Of a stretch of DNA of 64,000 nucleotides, positions 18,149 through 27,317 are shown piece by piece. Source of the DNA: Allomuricauda sp. (GTDB lineage Bacteria > Bacteroidota > Bacteroidia > Flavobacteriales > Flavobacteriaceae). The position numbers and the translations under genes were made by a program. Position 1 is the stretch's first letter, and each line of letters starts with the position of its first letter. The stretch covers positions 1 to 64,000 of the forward strand of contig NZ_JANQLX010000016.1 of the NCBI RefSeq assembly GCF_028280385.1, written 5' to 3'. A model generated the notes under the pieces. That model had not been told where the DNA came from. It made no database searches and saw nothing but the letters and a program-made list of their open reading frames with translations.

Positions 18149-19042
18149 CTATGGTTTCTTGTTCCTAGGATGGGCGTTCAAGTGAACTTTTTTGAGTTCG
18201 GCAATGCTATTGTGCGTGTACACCTGCGTGGATGCCAAACTACTATGCCCCAATAATTCCTTCACGGAATTCAAATCAGCCCCCCTATTCAGCAAGTGTG
18301 TTGCAAAGGTATGTCTTAGAATATGAGGACTCTTTTTCACCTTGGGGGACACCAAACTAAAATACTTATTTATAGTGCGATAAACAAGTGTTTCATAAAT
18401 TTTAAGTCCGCTTTTGGTCAAAAACAAAAACTCGTCATCCACCCTATTTTTCAATTGCGACCGAAGCTGCACATAACCATCATACATTTCCAGAGTGGAG
18501 GGCAGCAGGGGAATGAATCGTTCCTTGTTTCGCTTCCCCAACACTTTTATGATACCCGTGATCCTATCCAGGTCCTTAAGCTTTAGCTGTACCAGCTCAG
18601 CACGGCGTATGCCCGTCGTATACAGCAACTCCACAATAAGCTTGTCCCTATACCCCTCAAAATCGTCCCCAAAGGGGATTTCCTCAATGATCTTGGTCAT
18701 CTCCTCTTCAGAAAAGGGAACCTCCACCTTTTTTTGTGTCTTTAAGGCCTTGTGCTTGGCCAAAGGTGATGCGCTGATCTGTTCCGACTTTAGCAGGAAA
18801 CTATAATAGGCCTTGAGGGAAGAAATTTTGCGGTTGACGCTGCGATTGGAAATACCCCTTTCCACCAAGTGTACAATCCAATTCCGTATGATCGTGTAAT
18901 CAACATCGTCAATCGATTTGATATCAAATTCATCCGACGCAAATTCCGAGAAGTCGGAAATATCCCTTCGGTAAGCCGAAATGGTGTGCCTGGAATAGTT
19001 TTTTTCAAATTGCAGATAAGCGATAAAAGCGGATACGGACAT
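18149..19042 (-). CDS. xerC: Tyrosine recombinase XerC
   Basis: 297 residues, normal for Xer recombinases that resolve chromosome dimers at dif. The N-terminal SAM-like core-binding domain covers about residues 1-90. The catalytic set is complete: Arg146 (TTGIRRAEL), Lys170, His240-x-x-Arg243 (HILRHTFATHLL), His266 (LLGHSS) and the nucleophile Tyr275 (TQVYTH). It lies between rpsU and hpf, a conserved housekeeping context without phage genes, so it is not read as a mobile-element integrase. Confidence 0.93.
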   Translation of the reverse strand: MSVSAFIAYLQFEKNYSRHTISAYRRDISDFSEFASDEFDIKSIDDVDYTIIRNWIVHLVERGISNRSVNRKISSLKAYYSFLLKSEQISASPLAKHKALKTQKKVEVPFSEEEMTKIIEEIPFGDDFEGYRDKLIVELLYTTGIRRAELVQLKLKDLDRITGIIKVLGKRNKERFIPLLPSTLEMYDGYVQLRSQLKNRVDDEFLFLTKSGLKIYETLVYRTINKYFSLVSPKVKKSPHILRHTFATHLLNRGADLNSVKELLGHSSLASTQVYTHNSIAELKKVHLNAHPRNKKP

Positions 19043-19072
19043 ATTTCAAATTTACCGAAATCCCAAAAACAA

Positions 19073-19104
19073 AAAATCCTGTTGCATGAGCGCAACAGGA
19101 TTTT
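19073..19104 (-). terminator. Intrinsic terminator of rpsU
   Basis: A 13-bp perfect stem (19073-19085 with 19092-19104) has a 6-nt loop and is followed on the minus strand by TTTGTTTTT. It lies 21 bp after the rpsU stop and 30 bp before the xerC start. Confidence 0.92.
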
Positions 19105-19125
19105 GTAATTATTTGGAAAAGAATC

Positions 19126-19320
19126 TTAGATTTCTTCTTTGTCCCTAAGTCCTTGTATATATTGAGCTTTTTGGATTTCAGCTCTACGTTTAACAGAAGG
19201 TTTGGTAAACTGCTGTCTTTTTCGCAATTGACGCATGGTTCCTGTTTTATCAAACTTACGCTTGAAACGCTTCAAAGCTCTATCGATGTTTTCTCCTTCT
19301 TTTACTGGTATTATCAACAT
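19126..19320 (-). CDS. rpsU: 30S ribosomal protein S21
   Basis: 64 residues, full length. The sequence MLIIPVKEGENIDRALKRF and the basic KRKFDKTGTMRQLRKRQ helix are typical of bS21, which sits near the anti-Shine-Dalgarno helix on the 30S subunit. It is flanked by its own promoter and a strong terminator, so it is probably transcribed alone. S21 is of interest in Bacteroidota because ribosomes there sequester the anti-Shine-Dalgarno sequence; that is family knowledge, not seen here. Confidence 0.97.
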   Translation of the reverse strand: MLIIPVKEGENIDRALKRFKRKFDKTGTMRQLRKRQQFTKPSVKRRAEIQKAQYIQGLRDKEEI

Positions 19321-19350
19321 AGGCTACAACCTCCTTTCTTTTAGTTATTT

Positions 19351-19366
19351 CCCAATCGTTATTGGG
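19351..19366 (-). other. 5' hairpin of the rpsU transcript
   Basis: CCCAAT and ATTGGG pair around a 4-nt loop just downstream of the rpsU promoter, placing the hairpin at the extreme 5' end of the mRNA. It may stabilise the transcript or take part in control. Confidence 0.5.
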
Positions 19367-19370
19367 CGTG

Positions 19371-19403
19371 CAAATATACTGGTAATAATTTGAACTGGGC
19401 AAA
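19371..19403 (-). promoter_or_regulatory. Probable rpsU promoter
   Basis: On the minus strand TTTG (19403-19400), a 21-bp spacer and TATATTTG (19378-19371) match the Bacteroidota consensus, giving a leader of about 45 nt. Confidence 0.7.
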
Positions 19404-20567
19404 TTACTTCAAGATATTTCTTGAAATAACCACCTTTTGAATTTCCGTGGTTCCCTCACCTATGGTGCACAACTTGGCGTCCCTATAGAATTTCTCCACC
19501 GGAAAATCCTTGGTGTAGCCGTAACCACCGTGTATCTGCACGGCCTCATTGGCAATTTTTACACAAACTTCTGAGGCGTACATCTTACACATAGCTCCCA
19601 GTTTGGTAACGGGTCTTCCCTCATTTTTAAGAAAGGCCGCTTTGTGCAATAATAGTTCCGCAGCCTCAATTTCCGTTGCTGCATCGGCAAGTTTAAATGA
19701 AATGCCCTGAAATTGACTGATCGGTTTCCCAAACTGCACCCTTTCCTTGGAATATTTCAGCGCTGCCTCGTAGGCTCCCTTGGCCACCCCCAAAGACAGG
19801 GCTCCAATGGATATTCTCCCACCGTCCAACACCTTCATGGATTGGATAAAACCGTCTCCGACCTCTCCTAATCTATTGGCATCCGGAATCCTGCAATCTG
19901 AAAATATAAGTTCCGCGGTCTCACTGGCACGCATCCCCAATTTGTTCTCCTTTTTCCCACTGGTAAATCCCGGAGTACCCTTTTCAATGGCAAAGGCGGT
20001 CATACCATGACTATCCCCTTTCTCTCCTGTACGGGCTATAACCACGGCAATGTCGCCACTAATGCCATGGGTAATGAAGTTTTTGGCTCCATTGAGAATC
20101 CAATAGTCGCCATCTTTGATCGCCGTGGTATTCATACCCCCGGCATCCGAACCTGTATTGTGCTCCGTGAGTCCCCATGCGCCCAACCATTCTGCGGTTG
20201 CCAACCTGGGGATCCAGCGCTGTTTTTGTTCTTCATTTCCAAAGGAAAGAATATGATTGGTACACAAAGAATTGTGTGCCGCTACTGAAAGTCCTATTGC
20301 CGGATCCACTTTGGAGATTTCCTCCAGGATAGCTACATATTCATGATAGCCCAACCCTGAACCTCCCAGTTCCTCAGGAACCAAAACACCCATAAATCCA
20401 AGCTCTCCGGCCTTCTTGAATACCTCAATGGGAAAGGTTTGGTTTTCATCCCATTCCAAAACATGGGGTTGTATAAATTGTTGGGCAAATTCCCGCGCAG
20501 ATTCGGCCACCATCTGCTGGGTTTCCGAATAATCAAAGTTCATTGTGGACAAAGTATCCGTTATCAT
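19404..20567 (-). CDS. Acyl-CoA dehydrogenase, short-chain type
   Basis: 387 residues. It has the three-part acyl-CoA dehydrogenase fold: the N-terminal helical domain; the middle beta domain with the FAD/substrate segment [17 protein letters not shown]; and the C-terminal helical domain with [18 protein letters not shown]. The IGEGTTEIQ segment near residues 369-377 carries the expected catalytic glutamate. It oxidises acyl-CoA to enoyl-CoA, passing electrons to ETF. The ATG at 20567 lies 4 bp after the upstream stop; an ATG at 20543 (MNFDYSET) is an alternative. Chain length is not provable from sequence. Confidence 0.93.
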   Translation of the reverse strand: MITDTLSTMNFDYSETQQMVAESAREFAQQFIQPHVLEWDENQTFPIEVFKKAGELGFMGVLVPEELGGSGLGYHEYVAILEEISKVDPAIGLSVAAHNSLCTNHILSFGNEEQKQRWIPRLATAEWLGAWGLTEHNTGSDAGGMNTTAIKDGDYWILNGAKNFITHGISGDIAVVIARTGEKGDSHGMTAFAIEKGTPGFTSGKKENKLGMRASETAELIFSDCRIPDANRLGEVGDGFIQSMKVLDGGRISIGALSLGVAKGAYEAALKYSKERVQFGKPISQFQGISFKLADAATEIEAAELLLHKAAFLKNEGRPVTKLGAMCKMYASEVCVKIANEAVQIHGGYGYTKDFPVEKFYRDAKLCTIGEGTTEIQKVVISRNILK

Positions 20568-20571
20568 CTAC

Positions 20572-21435
20572 TCAATTTTTTAACGTCAAATATAGCTTAA
20601 TTCTATCAATACGTTCTTTGGGAAAGCCTTCCACCAGCAAAAGTTCGTCCAAGTTCTTGTACCAACCATTTGCTTCCCGATATTCCACAATCTGAATTGC
20701 CAAAGCACGGTTTATATAAACCAAACGTGACAATTGCCCTGCTGTTGCGGTATTGATGTTTATTTTGTCTACCGAAGGTGGATTTAAAACCCTAAACCTC
20801 TTTAGGGTTCTGTCCACAACCTCCTGATCCAGCCCATATACGTCTTGAAGTTGCGCATCTACCATAAACCCTCCCAGGCGGTCCCTAAATTTGATTATTC
20901 TGGCGGATAGTTTCTCACCTATTCCCCTAATGGATTGTAGTTCTTCAGCAGTAACCTTGTTCAGGTCCCGTATTTCCAATTTGGTGGACCCCTCATTTTT
21001 AATTGGGATTGAGGTCGCGGCAACTGCTTGGGTCCATTCTGGAAATTTAAAGTAGGGGCTCAGGGTTTCCATTAGGGAATCTGATGCCTGGGTCACTTGC
21101 TGAAACGCATCGGCCGAGTTCACAAAACGCCCTTGTTTTCTAAATGTATAAAGCCTGTCCAATTCCTCCGGACTCAGACCAAGGGTATAGCCTTTATAGT
21201 CGGTAATGTAATTGGGATTAAAAGGAAAAATTTTGTGGATCCTTTGCACGGGTTGTTGATTCCTAAGACTATCTATCCATGCTTGTTGTCCATGGTCAAT
21301 CGTTAGGATTGTGGACCCCGCTCCCTGATAGTTGTTTATCAGAAAGTAGACTCCTTGGAGCACCACGATCACCAACAACAAAAAGAAAATCCCACTCCGT
21401 TCTTGTTTGTTGAACCTAAAGTGGGATTTCTTCAT
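20572..21435 (-). CDS. Membrane-anchored helix-hairpin-helix protein
   Basis: 287 residues. A single N-terminal membrane helix (about residues 16-34) is followed by an extracytoplasmic region with at least two helix-hairpin-helix units: DLNKVTAEELQSIRGIGEKLSARII and ININTATAGQLSRLVYINRALAIQIV. HhH units bind DNA non-specifically, as in ComEA. A DNA-uptake role is possible but not shown; there are no com genes nearby. It follows the symporter by 18 bp and precedes the acyl-CoA dehydrogenase by 4 bp, so the three may be co-transcribed. Confidence 0.8.
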   Translation of the reverse strand: MKKSHFRFNKQERSGIFFLLLVIVVLQGVYFLINNYQGAGSTILTIDHGQQAWIDSLRNQQPVQRIHKIFPFNPNYITDYKGYTLGLSPEELDRLYTFRKQGRFVNSADAFQQVTQASDSLMETLSPYFKFPEWTQAVAATSIPIKNEGSTKLEIRDLNKVTAEELQSIRGIGEKLSARIIKFRDRLGGFMVDAQLQDVYGLDQEVVDRTLKRFRVLNPPSVDKININTATAGQLSRLVYINRALAIQIVEYREANGWYKNLDELLLVEGFPKERIDRIKLYLTLKN

Positions 21436-21453
21436 ATACTTTTATCATTTAAA

Positions 21454-23061
21454 TTATTTGGAGGCCTTGATGGCATCCATATAACGGGCAAGTTGTTTCT
21501 TCACCACGGGGAAAAGGAAGTACAGTCCAACCATGTTGGGGAACACCATGGCAAAAATCATGGCATCGGAAAAGGCCCAGATAGAATCCATGCTAGCTGC
21601 CGCACCTATAATTACAAATACACAGAAAAGGAATTTATAGGTCAGGTCCGTCTTCTTTCCACGTCCAAAAAGGAACTTCCAGGATTGCAGTCCGTAGTAG
21701 GACCATGAAATCATGGTGGATACAGCAAACAGCACCACAGCAATAGTTAGGAATACATTGGAATAGGGAATATATTCCGCAAAGGCCTTGGAAGTTATCC
21801 CAGCTCCTTCGTAAGGCATACCTTCAATAAGTACAACCCCGGTTCCATCACCTCCATAATCGAACACCCCACCAAAATTGAAAATGATGATCACCAAGGC
21901 GGTCATGGTACAAATCACCACAGTATCTATAAAAGGCTCCAATAAGGCCACAAGTCCTTCTGAAGCTGAATATTTTGTCTTTACCGCAGAGTGGGCAATG
22001 GAAGCCGAACCTGCCCCGGCCTCGTTCGAAAACGCCGCTCGTCTAAAGCCGACCAATAATACTCCAATAACACCTCCCACCCCTATGGCAGTTGGGTTAA
22101 ATGCTTCGGTAACGATTAAGGAAATGGCATCATCAATAAGGCTGAAGTTCCCAAAAATGATGTACAAACAAGCCAAGATATACAGCAAGGCCATAAATGG
22201 CACCACTTTTTCGGTCACAGAGGCAATTCTTTTGATTCCCCCTATGATGATGATTCCTACCAACAGGGCCAACACCACTCCTATGATGGTTCCGGCCATG
22301 GTGCTTTCCCATCCAAACAGCTCTTTTACCACAATGGTAGCCTGGTTGGATTGGGCCGCATTCCCACCTCCAAACGAACCTCCAATACAGAAGAACGCAA
22401 ACAGGGCAGCGGCAATTTTACCCAAGGTCTTAAATCCTCTTTCCTTAAGTCCTTTACTAATGTAATACATAGGGCCACCATAAACGGTGCCTTCTTTATC
22501 CACATCCCGGTATTGCACCCCAAGGGTACACTCCACAAATTTGGTTGACATACCTAGCAGGCCACATACGATCATCCAAAAGGTGGCTCCGGGCCCTCCC
22601 AATGCAATGGCCAGGGCCACACCGGCAATGTTTCCGTTACCCACTGTACCGGATACGGCGGTTGCCAAGGCTTGAAAGTGGCTTACTTCCCCTTCATGGC
22701 TTTCATCACGGATCGTGTCTGGTAAATCCCCATCCACAATGTTCACTTCTGCTTTTTCCACTCCATGCCCTTCCGAACCTTCCAAATCGTCATATTTTCC
22801 GCGCACTACATTAATGGCCGTACCAAAGTGTCTAATGTTGGGAAATCCAAAATATAAAGTAAAGAACAAGGCACTACCCACCAACAGAATAAGAACAAAG
22901 GGGGTCCCCATGATCTCAAAGAAAATAACAGTATTGAAAAAATCAGAAACCGGGGCAAATGCCTGGTCAATCTTTTCATCCAAGCCTACATCGGCGGATT
23001 CTTGTGCGTATGTCAATAAGGGAAAAAATAGGGTGAGAATCGACAGAAGTCTATACTTCAT
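21454..23061 (-). CDS. Sodium:alanine/glycine symporter (AGCS family)
   Basis: 535 residues with a signal-like N-terminus and about ten to eleven membrane helices. AGCS hallmarks are visible: the FQALATAVSGTVGNGNIAGVA segment, GGPGATFWM, GMSTKFVECTLGVQYR, and GFRRAAFSNEAGAGSASIAHS. Transport of alanine or glycine with Na+ across the inner membrane is the family role; substrate is inferred. An acidic loop at about residues 90-125 (DLEGSEGHGVEKAEVNIVDG) is longer than in many relatives. Confidence 0.92.
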   Translation of the reverse strand: MKYRLLSILTLFFPLLTYAQESADVGLDEKIDQAFAPVSDFFNTVIFFEIMGTPFVLILLVGSALFFTLYFGFPNIRHFGTAINVVRGKYDDLEGSEGHGVEKAEVNIVDGDLPDTIRDESHEGEVSHFQALATAVSGTVGNGNIAGVALAIALGGPGATFWMIVCGLLGMSTKFVECTLGVQYRDVDKEGTVYGGPMYYISKGLKERGFKTLGKIAAALFAFFCIGGSFGGGNAAQSNQATIVVKELFGWESTMAGTIIGVVLALLVGIIIIGGIKRIASVTEKVVPFMALLYILACLYIIFGNFSLIDDAISLIVTEAFNPTAIGVGGVIGVLLVGFRRAAFSNEAGAGSASIAHSAVKTKYSASEGLVALLEPFIDTVVICTMTALVIIIFNFGGVFDYGGDGTGVVLIEGMPYEGAGITSKAFAEYIPYSNVFLTIAVVLFAVSTMISWSYYGLQSWKFLFGRGKKTDLTYKFLFCVFVIIGAAASMDSIWAFSDAMIFAMVFPNMVGLYFLFPVVKKQLARYMDAIKASK

Positions 23062-23148
23062 AATTTTTGATGTTAGCTATGTTAATTTGATGTAAAGTGG
23101 GCAATATCCTAAAAAAATTCAACGGAATCAAATTTAAAAGTTATAAAC

Positions 23149-24156
23149 CTAGCCTATCTGAAACATTTGGTTGAGCTTTTTTATTTGTTCTGGCCTGCCC
23201 AAAACAATGACCTTTCCCTTGGGCTCCAATTGGAGGTCCGCCTCTGGATTAATGATGTAGTTTCCGTCCGGTTCTATATAGCCAATGATGGTACATCCGG
23301 TTTTTCTCCTGAGGTCAAGATCACGAAGGGAATTGCAGTCCATCTGATCGGTAAAGTCCTCTATCTCCACTTCTTCCAGATTGGTGGTATGCTCCCCTTC
23401 CATGGACAATTTGTCCATAAAGGTTATCAAATCTGGCATCACCACCAAGGAGGCCATGTGATCGCCCCCTATTTTATCGGGCATGATCACTTTATCAGCT
23501 CCGGCAAATTGCAATTTGTTTTGTGTAGTAACCTGGGAGGCCCTGCTGATAATGAAAAGTTTTTTGTTGAGTTGCCTGGCAGTAAGCACTATAAACAGGT
23601 TTTCGGCGTCATCAGGCACTGCGGTGATCAGATATTGGGCACGGTCTATTCCTGCGCGAATCAATACCTCATCTTCATTGGCATCGCCTTCCACAAACAG
23701 AATATCATCTTCATGCCGCTCTATGACCTCCTTATCGCGCTCAATGACCACAAAAGGTTTTTTATACGCCTTTAATTTTTCAGCGGCCTGCATCCCGTTT
23801 CTTCCAAAGCCACACACCACCACATGATTGGATAAACTGTCTATTCTTTTTTTCACTTTTTTCCTCTTTAAAATTTGAAGTGAATTTCTGCCTAACAGAT
23901 ATTCGGTAATTACAGATATGGCGAAACCAAAAATAAAAACGCTGGTTACGATTAAAAATACAGTAAAAATCTTTGCATTTGCATCCAACGGCCGCACTTC
24001 GGAAAATCCAACGGTAGTTACCGTAATGATCGTCATGTAGATGGCCTCTACCCATGTAAAGTCGGAGAGGAACTTGTACCCCACTACCCCAAAGAGCAAG
24101 ACCAATACCATCATGCTCAATGCCCAGACTATTTTGGATCGTAGTAATCGTATCAT
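23149..24156 (-). CDS. Potassium channel with RCK (TrkA-N/TrkA-C) domains
   Basis: 335 residues from the ATG at 24156; a TTG at 24168 would add four residues. Two membrane helices flank a pore loop with the K+ selectivity filter TVTTVGF at about residues 45-51. A cytoplasmic RCK Rossmann domain begins HVVVCGFGRNGMQAAE, and a TrkA-C-like domain ends the protein (ALQLEPKGKVIVLGRPEQI region). The start follows the stop of the PspC-like gene directly (TGATATG), suggesting translational coupling. Ligand-gated K+ flux is the expected function. Confidence 0.92.
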   Translation of the reverse strand: MIRLLRSKIVWALSMMVLVLLFGVVGYKFLSDFTWVEAIYMTIITVTTVGFSEVRPLDANAKIFTVFLIVTSVFIFGFAISVITEYLLGRNSLQILKRKKVKKRIDSLSNHVVVCGFGRNGMQAAEKLKAYKKPFVVIERDKEVIERHEDDILFVEGDANEDEVLIRAGIDRAQYLITAVPDDAENLFIVLTARQLNKKLFIISRASQVTTQNKLQFAGADKVIMPDKIGGDHMASLVVMPDLITFMDKLSMEGEHTTNLEEVEIEDFTDQMDCNSLRDLDLRRKTGCTIIGYIEPDGNYIINPEADLQLEPKGKVIVLGRPEQIKKLNQMFQIG

Positions 24157-24157
24157 A

Positions 24158-24385
24158 TCAGAGATCAAAGACGGAGGTTCGTTTGGTATAGACCAAATCC
24201 TTGATCTTTAACCAAAATGCGATAAAGAGATAGAGGGCAAATCCAAATCCCAAGGTCACAAACGTTAAGTAGATAAAGGTGGTCCGTACCACCCTGGCCC
24301 GAATTCCCAGGCGCTCTGCAATACGTCTGCACACTTCAAAGCCACGTTTCTGAAAAAAATACAATGTATCGTAAAAAAATCCCAT
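24158..24385 (-). CDS. Small PspC-domain membrane protein
   Basis: 75 residues from the ATG at 24385, chosen because an AGGAG stretch lies a few bases upstream and because the protein then begins at the conserved MGFFYD; the open frame extends to 24460. The segment CRRIAERLGIRARVVRTTFIYLTFVT, one membrane helix and the ending KRTSVFDL fit the short flavobacterial PspC-like proteins. PspC proteins sense membrane stress in other bacteria; here the role is unknown. It is coupled to the downstream K+ channel gene. Confidence 0.82.
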   Translation of the reverse strand: MGFFYDTLYFFQKRGFEVCRRIAERLGIRARVVRTTFIYLTFVTLGFGFALYLFIAFWLKIKDLVYTKRTSVFDL

Positions 24386-24493
24386 GTGCTCCTGAGTACC
24401 TATTTGGGCTACCCACATTTGTTCTCCCGCTTTTGAAATGGAATGTACAAGGCGGGCCAATATAAAATTTCGCTTGTAGCGCCCTGGCTAAAA

Positions 24494-25774
24494 TTATGTA
24501 TTTCTATTCAATAAATGGGAACCCAGACTACATTGCAAGCATTTATTTTGGGAACAGTAATAGGTATACAACTGAATTTTGGCCTGACTTTCCAGGGCAT
24601 TTCTAGTTTTGGAACCCAGACCCTCAAAATTTTTGATGATGGAATTCGACTCACTTTTAATTTGCGAAACAAGCCCCAGCAAACTATCGCTCCAATCCTG
24701 GCCCAGGTGTTTTGCGTAGCAAAATTTTAATGGGACCACCGTGTTTATCACCAAGATATCCATGAAGGGTTTGGAAAGACGTTTCGCCTTTTTGGCGGAA
24801 AGCTTGCCAAAGGTGAAATGGTCCTCCCAATAGGCACTGGCCATAACCTGGAGCGCATCGTAAAGTTCATCCAGATTTTCAGCCTCCATCAAGCTTGAGA
24901 ACAAATGTTGATGTTTGGCATACAACTGGGCCAACTGCGACAAACGAATGGTAGGAAAATTGGCAGGGCGCAATCCAAAAAATTCCGGTTTGCCCATGAC
25001 GGGATGCAATTCGTACTTTCTTTGAAGATATTGATATTCCGCCCTAAGGCGCTGATAATAACTATCAGAACAGTCCGCCACGTCCAAGAGCCCGAAAAAA
25101 CCGAAAAATAAACTTTCCAGGGCGGTAGGGTCCTGACTCTCTTTCCGAATGGTGCCAAAAGACAACTGCAAAGCCTGCTGCAAAAAGTAATCCCCATTGA
25201 TCTTGGTCCCAAAACTTTTGGCCAACAAAACAAAAAGAACCGCTTCCCAATCATTATGGGATTGATCAAGCAGGTCTAAAATGTGCTTTGATTTCTGTTC
25301 CAAACGGTCCAAATACAAGCGTTCCAAAAAACTATGCACCAAGATGGAATCGAATTGGGAAAAGTCCCTTTCGCAATTGATAAATGATGGATTGTAATGA
25401 TCGAAAAGCTCCCGGTACTTATCCAATAAGGTGGGAGCCACCCAACCCTGCAGTTCCAGTGTTGGCATTTGACTGCCATCCCGTCTAAACACCGCAACAT
25501 CGTCCTCCCACACCACATGGAGGATCACGCTGTCATAGTTGGTATCGGTTTCATGGTGGTGTGCATACCAGTCCGATGATTTGAGGTGCATTTCCACATT
25601 CCCAGCCCAAAGCTGACCGCCAACCTCAACCGAAGCATTAAAAAAATCCGGTCCAGCATACCTGTTCAAGGTTCCTGGATTTCTGATTACTATGTCTTGG
25701 GAGGTTGTTGTGGTAAGAGGTCGTCCTTGAAGCTTGTCGCACCTCCATATAAAATGGAGTAGGTCTTCCTTCAT
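24494..25774 (-). CDS. DUF2851 family protein
   Basis: 426 residues. The N-terminal pattern HFIWRCDKLQ ... RNPGTLNRYAGPDFFNA ... WAGNVEMHLKSSDWY ... YDSVILHVVWEDD is diagnostic of DUF2851, a Bacteroidota-rich family with a nuclease-like arrangement of acidic and His residues but no proven function. It ends in a Cys-rich tail (YYCSQNKCLQCSLG), a possible metal site. It stands between dinB and the PspC-like gene. Confidence 0.88.
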   Translation of the reverse strand: MKEDLLHFIWRCDKLQGRPLTTTTSQDIVIRNPGTLNRYAGPDFFNASVEVGGQLWAGNVEMHLKSSDWYAHHHETDTNYDSVILHVVWEDDVAVFRRDGSQMPTLELQGWVAPTLLDKYRELFDHYNPSFINCERDFSQFDSILVHSFLERLYLDRLEQKSKHILDLLDQSHNDWEAVLFVLLAKSFGTKINGDYFLQQALQLSFGTIRKESQDPTALESLFFGFFGLLDVADCSDSYYQRLRAEYQYLQRKYELHPVMGKPEFFGLRPANFPTIRLSQLAQLYAKHQHLFSSLMEAENLDELYDALQVMASAYWEDHFTFGKLSAKKAKRLSKPFMDILVINTVVPLKFCYAKHLGQDWSDSLLGLVSQIKSESNSIIKNFEGLGSKTRNALESQAKIQLYTYYCSQNKCLQCSLGSHLLNRNT

Positions 25775-25795
25775 GTCCCTAAAATAGGAAATTGT

Positions 25796-26305
25796 TTACC
25801 ACTTTCCAGCGTAGGAAAGCGAATCTCCCGATTTTTCCATCAAATAGGCATGCTTTAGATTGTTGATTTGGCGAATATGGTGGTAATCGTGCGAGAGCCA
25901 ATTGGCCAAAAAAGAGGCCGCGGTGATTTTACCCCTTTCGGGGTGGTCAATGGCATTGTTCCAATTGGGGTTCTTGAGGTTCCGCAACCAGATGATGGAT
26001 TTCTTCCGTTCTTTCAAAAAAGTGGAAAGTCGTTCGTGAACATCCTGTTTTGCATAATCATGTTGGGTAATCCAGCCTACAGGATCAATGGGCACCAGTG
26101 CCTTGTCCGGGGTTTCCAATGCATGTTTTACCCGTGCCCTAAAATCATCCGTTTCCTCATCCACCAAATGGCAGATGATTTCCAGTGGACTCCAATCTTT
26201 GGGGTTGGATTTCCAAGTGACCATAGCTGCGGGTATGCCCGATAGGGTTTCTGCAAAGACTTTTGCATTGCACTCCAGGGCAGCTATGATCTCTGGAACA
26301 TCCAT
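25796..26305 (-). CDS. DinB superfamily protein
   Basis: 169 residues forming a four-helix DinB-type bundle. His-containing helices expected to bind a divalent metal are visible: WSPLEIICHLVDEE (first His) and LANWLSHDYHHIRQINNL (the C-terminal His pair). Family members are thiol-dependent S-transferases or remain uncharacterised; the substrate here is unknown. It starts 3 bp after the rhodanese gene ends, suggesting one operon. Confidence 0.88.
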   Translation of the reverse strand: MDVPEIIAALECNAKVFAETLSGIPAAMVTWKSNPKDWSPLEIICHLVDEETDDFRARVKHALETPDKALVPIDPVGWITQHDYAKQDVHERLSTFLKERKKSIIWLRNLKNPNWNNAIDHPERGKITAASFLANWLSHDYHHIRQINNLKHAYLMEKSGDSLSYAGKW

Positions 26306-26308
26306 GCA

Positions 26309-26620
26309 TTATTCGGCTACCTCGCCTTCCCAGTTCATAAAACCTCCCTCGAGGTTAAAGGTGTTTTCAATACCTATGCTGTTCATGAGTGCACATGCCT
26401 GGGCGCTTCGGTTACCGGAGCGACAGTATACATAATAATTTTTGGACGTGTCCAATTTGGCAAGCTCGTCCATAAACTCCTGCCCTAAGTATATATCAAT
26501 GTTGGTAGCTCCCGGAATGTACCCTTCCTCCACTTCATCCGGTGTACGCACATCCAGGATAAAGGCGTTGGTATCATTTTCCAGTTGACTTTCCCATTCT
26601 TCTTGTGATAAATCTGCCAT
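26309..26620 (-). CDS. Single-domain rhodanese-like sulfurtransferase
   Basis: 103 residues from the ATG at 26620; the longer frame to 26713 starts inside the upstream terminator region and is rejected. One rhodanese domain: FILDVRTPDEVEEGYIPGATNID, then the active-site loop YCRSGNRS with Cys66, expected to carry a persulfide. It transfers sulfane sulfur in the cytoplasm; the acceptor is unknown. It is followed by dinB. Confidence 0.93.
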   Translation of the reverse strand: MADLSQEEWESQLENDTNAFILDVRTPDEVEEGYIPGATNIDIYLGQEFMDELAKLDTSKNYYVYCRSGNRSAQACALMNSIGIENTFNLEGGFMNWEGEVAE

Positions 26621-26649
26621 CTTTAATAATTTAAGCTCTGCAAAAATAA

Positions 26650-26674
26650 AGATCCGGAGCATAACCCCGGATCT
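26650..26674 (-). terminator. Terminator after the redoxin gene
   Basis: An 8-bp stem AGATCCGG/CCGGATCT (26650-26657 with 26667-26674) is followed on the minus strand by TTTATTTTTG. It lies 21 bp after the redoxin gene's stop and before the rhodanese start. Confidence 0.8.
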
Positions 26675-26694
26675 AAATCGACTTATTCTTCGTA

Positions 26695-27312
26695 TCAGAC
26701 TTTTATTCGACATCCTATGGCCCGCGTTTGGGTCACTTGTATTTCTTTTCCGGCCAACATGGCATCAACGGCGTTATCCACGAATTTTTCCTTCACCTTT
26801 GATGCATCCTGGTAATTGTCGTCTATGGCCCCAATGTAGCGCACCACATTGCCTTGCTCTGTTTTATCCAGTAAATACACATGGGGTGTGCGGGTGGCAC
26901 CATATTGGGGAAACACCTCCTGACTTTCGTCCAATAGGTAGGGAAAGGTGAATCCTTTGTTTTCCGCCCTAACCTGCATTTTGGCAAAATTATCGCCTGG
27001 ACTCAGGCTCGGGTTGTTCGGGTTGATAGCGATCACAGGAACGCCCAACGGTTTGTATTTTTTATCCAGATCAATGATCCTGTCCTCATACTTGATGGCA
27101 TAGGGGCAGGTATTGCAGGTGAAAATGATCAAATATCCCTTGGCATCGTTGTAATCGGACAATGAAACCATCTTCCCATCCACATTTTTTAAACTAAAAT
27201 CGCGGGCAACATCCCCAATTTCATAACCTGCATCAGTAGTCTCCCAAGTTTCCGAAAAGGAAGCCAGACCCATCAGCAGAAGCACAAATCCGATAATTCT
27301 AATTGTTTTCAT
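26695..27312 (-). CDS. Exported redoxin-family protein
   Basis: 205 residues with an N-terminal hydrophobic signal (about residues 4-20). An AhpC/TSA-like thioredoxin fold follows, with the redox motif FTCNTCPYA (Cys66 and Cys69), the segment GATRTPHVYLLD with the cis-Pro, and a conserved C-terminal GCRIKV with a third Cys. These fit periplasmic thiol-redox or peroxiredoxin-like proteins. It lies 5 bp after the TlpA-like gene, so the two form a redox pair. Confidence 0.88.
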   Translation of the reverse strand: MKTIRIIGFVLLLMGLASFSETWETTDAGYEIGDVARDFSLKNVDGKMVSLSDYNDAKGYLIIFTCNTCPYAIKYEDRIIDLDKKYKPLGVPVIAINPNNPSLSPGDNFAKMQVRAENKGFTFPYLLDESQEVFPQYGATRTPHVYLLDKTEQGNVVRYIGAIDDNYQDASKVKEKFVDNAVDAMLAGKEIQVTQTRAIGCRIKV

Positions 27313-27317
27313 GGTAT

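Noticed and set aside
18149..19042. XerC as an integrase of a mobile island next to tRNA genes
   Set aside because: Length, catalytic residues and the conserved rpsU-xerC-hpf-tRNA-tuf order are those of the housekeeping enzyme; no cargo genes or att repeats match it.
26621..26713. N-terminal extension of the rhodanese protein
   Set aside because: The extra frame crosses the terminator of the upstream gene; the ATG at 26620 fits the domain start.
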